Assembly: GCA_023262365.1 (NCBI GenBank)
Contig: JALRBF010000298.1
Location: 1-7,128 of the forward strand
DNA length: 7,128 nt
Direction of reading: 5' to 3'
Origin: Burkholderiaceae bacterium
Lineage (GTDB): Bacteria > Pseudomonadota > Gammaproteobacteria > Burkholderiales > Burkholderiaceae_C
Shown here: piece after piece, positions 5,681 through 7,128 of the stretch
Position numbering within the stretch: position 1 is the stretch's first letter
Layout: each line of letters opens with the position of its first letter
Position numbers and translations under genes: made by a program
Notes under the pieces: generated by a model
Seen by the model: only the letters and a program-made list of their open reading frames with translations
The model's database searches: none
What the model was told of the DNA's origin: nothing

Positions 5681-6185
5681 CCTGCTGAGCCTGAGCCAAG
5701 ATGGTCTCGGCGTCGCTCACCTCAAACTGGCCGGGGCCTTCCACGTTCAAGGTTTGCACCACACCGTCTTTGACCAACATCGAATAGCGGTTGCTGCGCA
5801 AACCCATGCCACGCGCGTTCAAATCCAGCGTCAAGCCAACGGCTTGAGCGAACTCTGCGCTGCCGTCGCCCATCATGCGCACCTTGCCGGCTGTGCCCTG
5901 GTCACGGCCCCATGCACCCATCACGAAAGCGTCGTTCACACTGACACACCAAATTTCATCCACACCTGCGGCGCGTAGCGCGTCGAACTGCTGGATGTAA
6001 CCCGGCACGTGCTTGGCCGAGCAAGTGGGCGTAAACGCGCCAGGCAACGCAAACAGCGCAATGGTTTTGCCGGCTGCGGCCTGCGGCACGTTGACCGGGT
6101 TGGGGCCAATGCTGCAGCCCTCGGTCTCGACGTCTACGAACTCGTACAAGGTTGCCGCAGGGAGCTTGTCGCCAATTTGAATCAT
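5670..6185 (-). CDS. Peroxiredoxin of the Prx5 type
   Basis: This 171-aa cytoplasmic thiol peroxidase reduces H2O2 and organic hydroperoxides. The motif LPGAFTPTCSAKHVPGY carries the peroxidatic Cys55 with the PxxxTxxC pattern. The supporting Arg lies in MGLRSNRYSMLVKDG. EIWCVSVNDAFVMGAWG is the characteristic Prx5 segment. Two other cysteines (Cys24 and Cys80) could serve as resolving or regulatory thiols; the actual reductant (glutathione, glutaredoxin or thioredoxin) cannot be told. Length and ends match the bacterial Prx5 group without a fused glutaredoxin domain. The start at 6185 has a good AAGGA 6 nt upstream. That ribosome site begins immediately after the U tract of a strong intrinsic terminator, so expression must come by read-through or from a promoter upstream of the hairpin. 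The gene end overlaps the convergent GNAT gene by 11 bp. Confidence 0.95.
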   Translation of the reverse strand: MIQIGDKLPAATLYEFVDVETEGCSIGPNPVNVPQAAAGKTIALFALPGAFTPTCSAKHVPGYIQQFDALRAAGVDEIWCVSVNDAFVMGAWGRDQGTAGKVRMMGDGSAEFAQAVGLTLDLNARGMGLRSNRYSMLVKDGVVQTLNVEGPGQFEVSDAETILAQAQQAKA

Positions 6186-6191
6186 CGGATT

Positions 6192-6196
6192 TCCTT
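6192..6196 (-). promoter_or_regulatory. Ribosome binding site of the peroxiredoxin gene, abutting the terminator
   Basis: The minus strand reads AAGGA 6 nt before the ATG at 6185. It directly follows the T8 run of the terminator hairpin with no intervening base, so no promoter can fit between terminator and start codon. Confidence 0.7.
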
Positions 6197-6233
6197 AAAA
6201 AAAAGCGAGTTGCCAATTGTCTGGCACCTCGCT
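6197..6233 (-). terminator. Intrinsic terminator after rpsQ
   Basis: On the minus strand an inverted repeat AGCGAG / CTCGCT, one mismatched pair, then TGCCA / TGGCA encloses a 6-nt loop (6216-6221). The hairpin is followed by eight T at 6204-6197, the first pairing with the stem base A. This is a textbook rho-independent terminator ending the ribosomal-protein transcript, 44 bp after the rpsQ stop. On the plus strand no T run follows, so it acts in one direction. It also forms part of the 5' leader of the peroxiredoxin gene if that is read from upstream. Confidence 0.92.
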
Positions 6234-6277
6234 GAGGGTGTACGCTGGGTGGGGCAAAACCCACTTGAACAACAGGC

Positions 6278-6547
6278 CTAAACCAAAGCCGCCTTTTGCA
6301 CCAAACGGGTAGCCACCCAGTTCTTGGTTTTTGACTTGGGCGCGGACTCGGCAATTTCAATGAGGTCACCCAGCTTGTACTGGCCTTGCTCGTCGTGAGC
6401 GTGGTACTTGCTCGAGCGCATCACGATCTTGTTGTAAAGCTCGTGCTTAACACGACGCTCCACCAACACGGTCACGGTTTTGTTGCGCTTGTCGCTCACC
6501 ACGCGGCCAACCAGCGTGCGGGTACGGGTTTGTTGTGCTTCGGTCAT
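6278..6547 (-). CDS. rpsQ: 30S ribosomal protein S17
   Basis: S17 is a primary 16S rRNA-binding protein of the small subunit. The 89-aa product shows the family core: [33 protein letters not shown], then SSKYHAHDE and [25 protein letters not shown], an OB-fold. Gene order rplP-rpmC-rpsQ is the standard end of the S10 operon. The ATG at 6547 lies 9 nt after the rpmC stop, with AAGGAA at 6553-6558 overlapping that stop codon. A strong intrinsic terminator follows instead of rplN, the usual next gene in many bacteria. Confidence 0.98.
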   Translation of the reverse strand: MTEAQQTRTRTLVGRVVSDKRNKTVTVLVERRVKHELYNKIVMRSSKYHAHDEQGQYKLGDLIEIAESAPKSKTKNWVATRLVQKAALV

Positions 6548-6556
6548 GTGCGTTCC

Positions 6557-6748
6557 TTACCCTGCTTGCTTTTGGGTGAGTATGGTTTTGGCCCGGGCAA
6601 TGGCACGTCGCGTTTGGCGCAGCGTGGCCGTGTTGCTGAGCTGTTGCGTGGCTTTTTGCATGCGCAAACCAAAGTGAGCCTTTTGCAAAGACTTGATCTC
6701 TTGCTCCACGCCGGCCACGTCTTTTTGCCGCAATTCGTCTGATTTCAT
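6557..6748 (-). CDS. rpmC: 50S ribosomal protein L29
   Basis: L29 is a small helical protein near the exit tunnel of the large subunit. The product is 63 aa, the normal length. It shows the two-helix layout [10 protein letters not shown]...[21 protein letters not shown] followed by the conserved [19 protein letters not shown] chose the ATG at 6748 over a much longer in-frame extension that is only antisense and overlap sequence, because it gives the family N-terminus and has AAGGAG at 6755-6760 with a 6-nt spacer. That Shine-Dalgarno overlaps the rplP stop codon, consistent with coupled translation. Confidence 0.97.
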   Translation of the reverse strand: MKSDELRQKDVAGVEQEIKSLQKAHFGLRMQKATQQLSNTATLRQTRRAIARAKTILTQKQAG

Positions 6749-6758
6749 GGTTGGCTCC

Positions 6759-7128
6759 TTATTGACCCAACATGCGGGTAACAAACGTCGTGCGCAGCGG
6801 CAGCTTGGCCGCGGCCAAGGCAAACGCCTCGCGCGCAAGCTGTTCGGGCACACCCGTGATTTCGTACAACACCTTACCGGGCTGAATTTCGGCCACGTAA
6901 AACTCGATGTTGCCCTTGCCGTTGCCCATGCGAACCTCGGCAGGCTTATTCGTAATCGGTTTGTCGGGAAACACACGAATCCAAATGCGGCCGCCGCGCT
7001 TGACGTGACGCGTGATGGCACGACGCGCCGACTCGATTTGGCGCGCCGTCAGGCGACCACGGTCGGTGGACTTTAAGCCAAACTCGCCACACGCCACGCT
7101 GTTGCCACGGGTGGCAATGCCGGTATTG
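6759..7128 (-). CDS. rplP: 50S ribosomal protein L16, 5' end outside window
   Basis: L16 sits near the A site and 5S rRNA of the large subunit. The visible 122 C-terminal residues begin [19 protein letters not shown], so about 16 N-terminal residues (start codon included) lie beyond the right edge. Family landmarks are [46 protein letters not shown] and [28 protein letters not shown]. The Arg in VRMGNGKG matches the position hydroxylated in E. coli L16 by its ribosomal oxygenase; whether that happens here is unknown. A GTG at 7098 is internal, not the start. The TAA stop lies within the rpmC ribosome binding site. Confidence 0.98.
   Translation of the reverse strand, partial: NTGIATRGNSVACGEFGLKSTDRGRLTARQIESARRAITRHVKRGGRIWIRVFPDKPITNKPAEVRMGNGKGNIEFYVAEIQPGKVLYEITGVPEQLAREAFALAAAKLPLRTTFVTRMLGQ

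Overview
The window is GC-rich and almost entirely coding. It looks like a chromosomal segment of a betaproteobacterium of the order Burkholderiales, probably Comamonadaceae-like. That placement is an inference from remembered protein resemblance (ribosomal proteins S17 and L16, the Prx5-type peroxiredoxin, the mannose-type EIIA/HPr/EI trio). No phage, IS, CRISPR or RNA-gene signature was found, and no gene-free stretch exceeds 100 bp.

Region 1 (1-2204, minus strand) reads, in transcription order, a small lipoprotein gene, an EIIA(Man)-type PTS protein, HPr (ptsH) and Enzyme I (ptsI, running off the left edge). The gap between the lipoprotein and EIIA genes is 7 bp. The EIIA/HPr and HPr/EI junctions are 4-bp stop/start overlaps, and ptsI starts at GTG. 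The trio is a phosphorelay from PEP through EI and HPr to EIIA. No membrane EIIB/C/D is visible, so it is more likely regulatory than a sugar importer.

Region 2 (2203-5680, plus strand) holds a family III CoA-transferase whose ATG overlaps the ATG of the divergent lipoprotein gene. It is followed by three genes coupled by ATGA overlaps (thioredoxin-fold protein, exported TlpA-like thiol-disulfide lipoprotein, four-helix cytochrome b561-type membrane protein) and then a GNAT acetyltransferase. All gaps are 36 bp or less, so this could be one transcript. The middle three genes look like a membrane-associated thiol/electron-transfer cassette.

Region 3 (5670-7128, minus strand) is the end of the S10 ribosomal-protein operon: rplP (5' end outside the window), rpmC, rpsQ, then a strong intrinsic terminator. 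A Prx5-type peroxiredoxin gene follows, with its ribosome binding site directly after the terminator's U tract. The peroxiredoxin and GNAT genes converge and overlap by 11 bp.

Most genes belong to well-known families. The points most worth a second look are the terminator/RBS arrangement before the peroxiredoxin, the shared CATG start site of two divergent genes, and the Trx/TlpA/cytochrome b cassette. I found no clear sign of an entirely new system.
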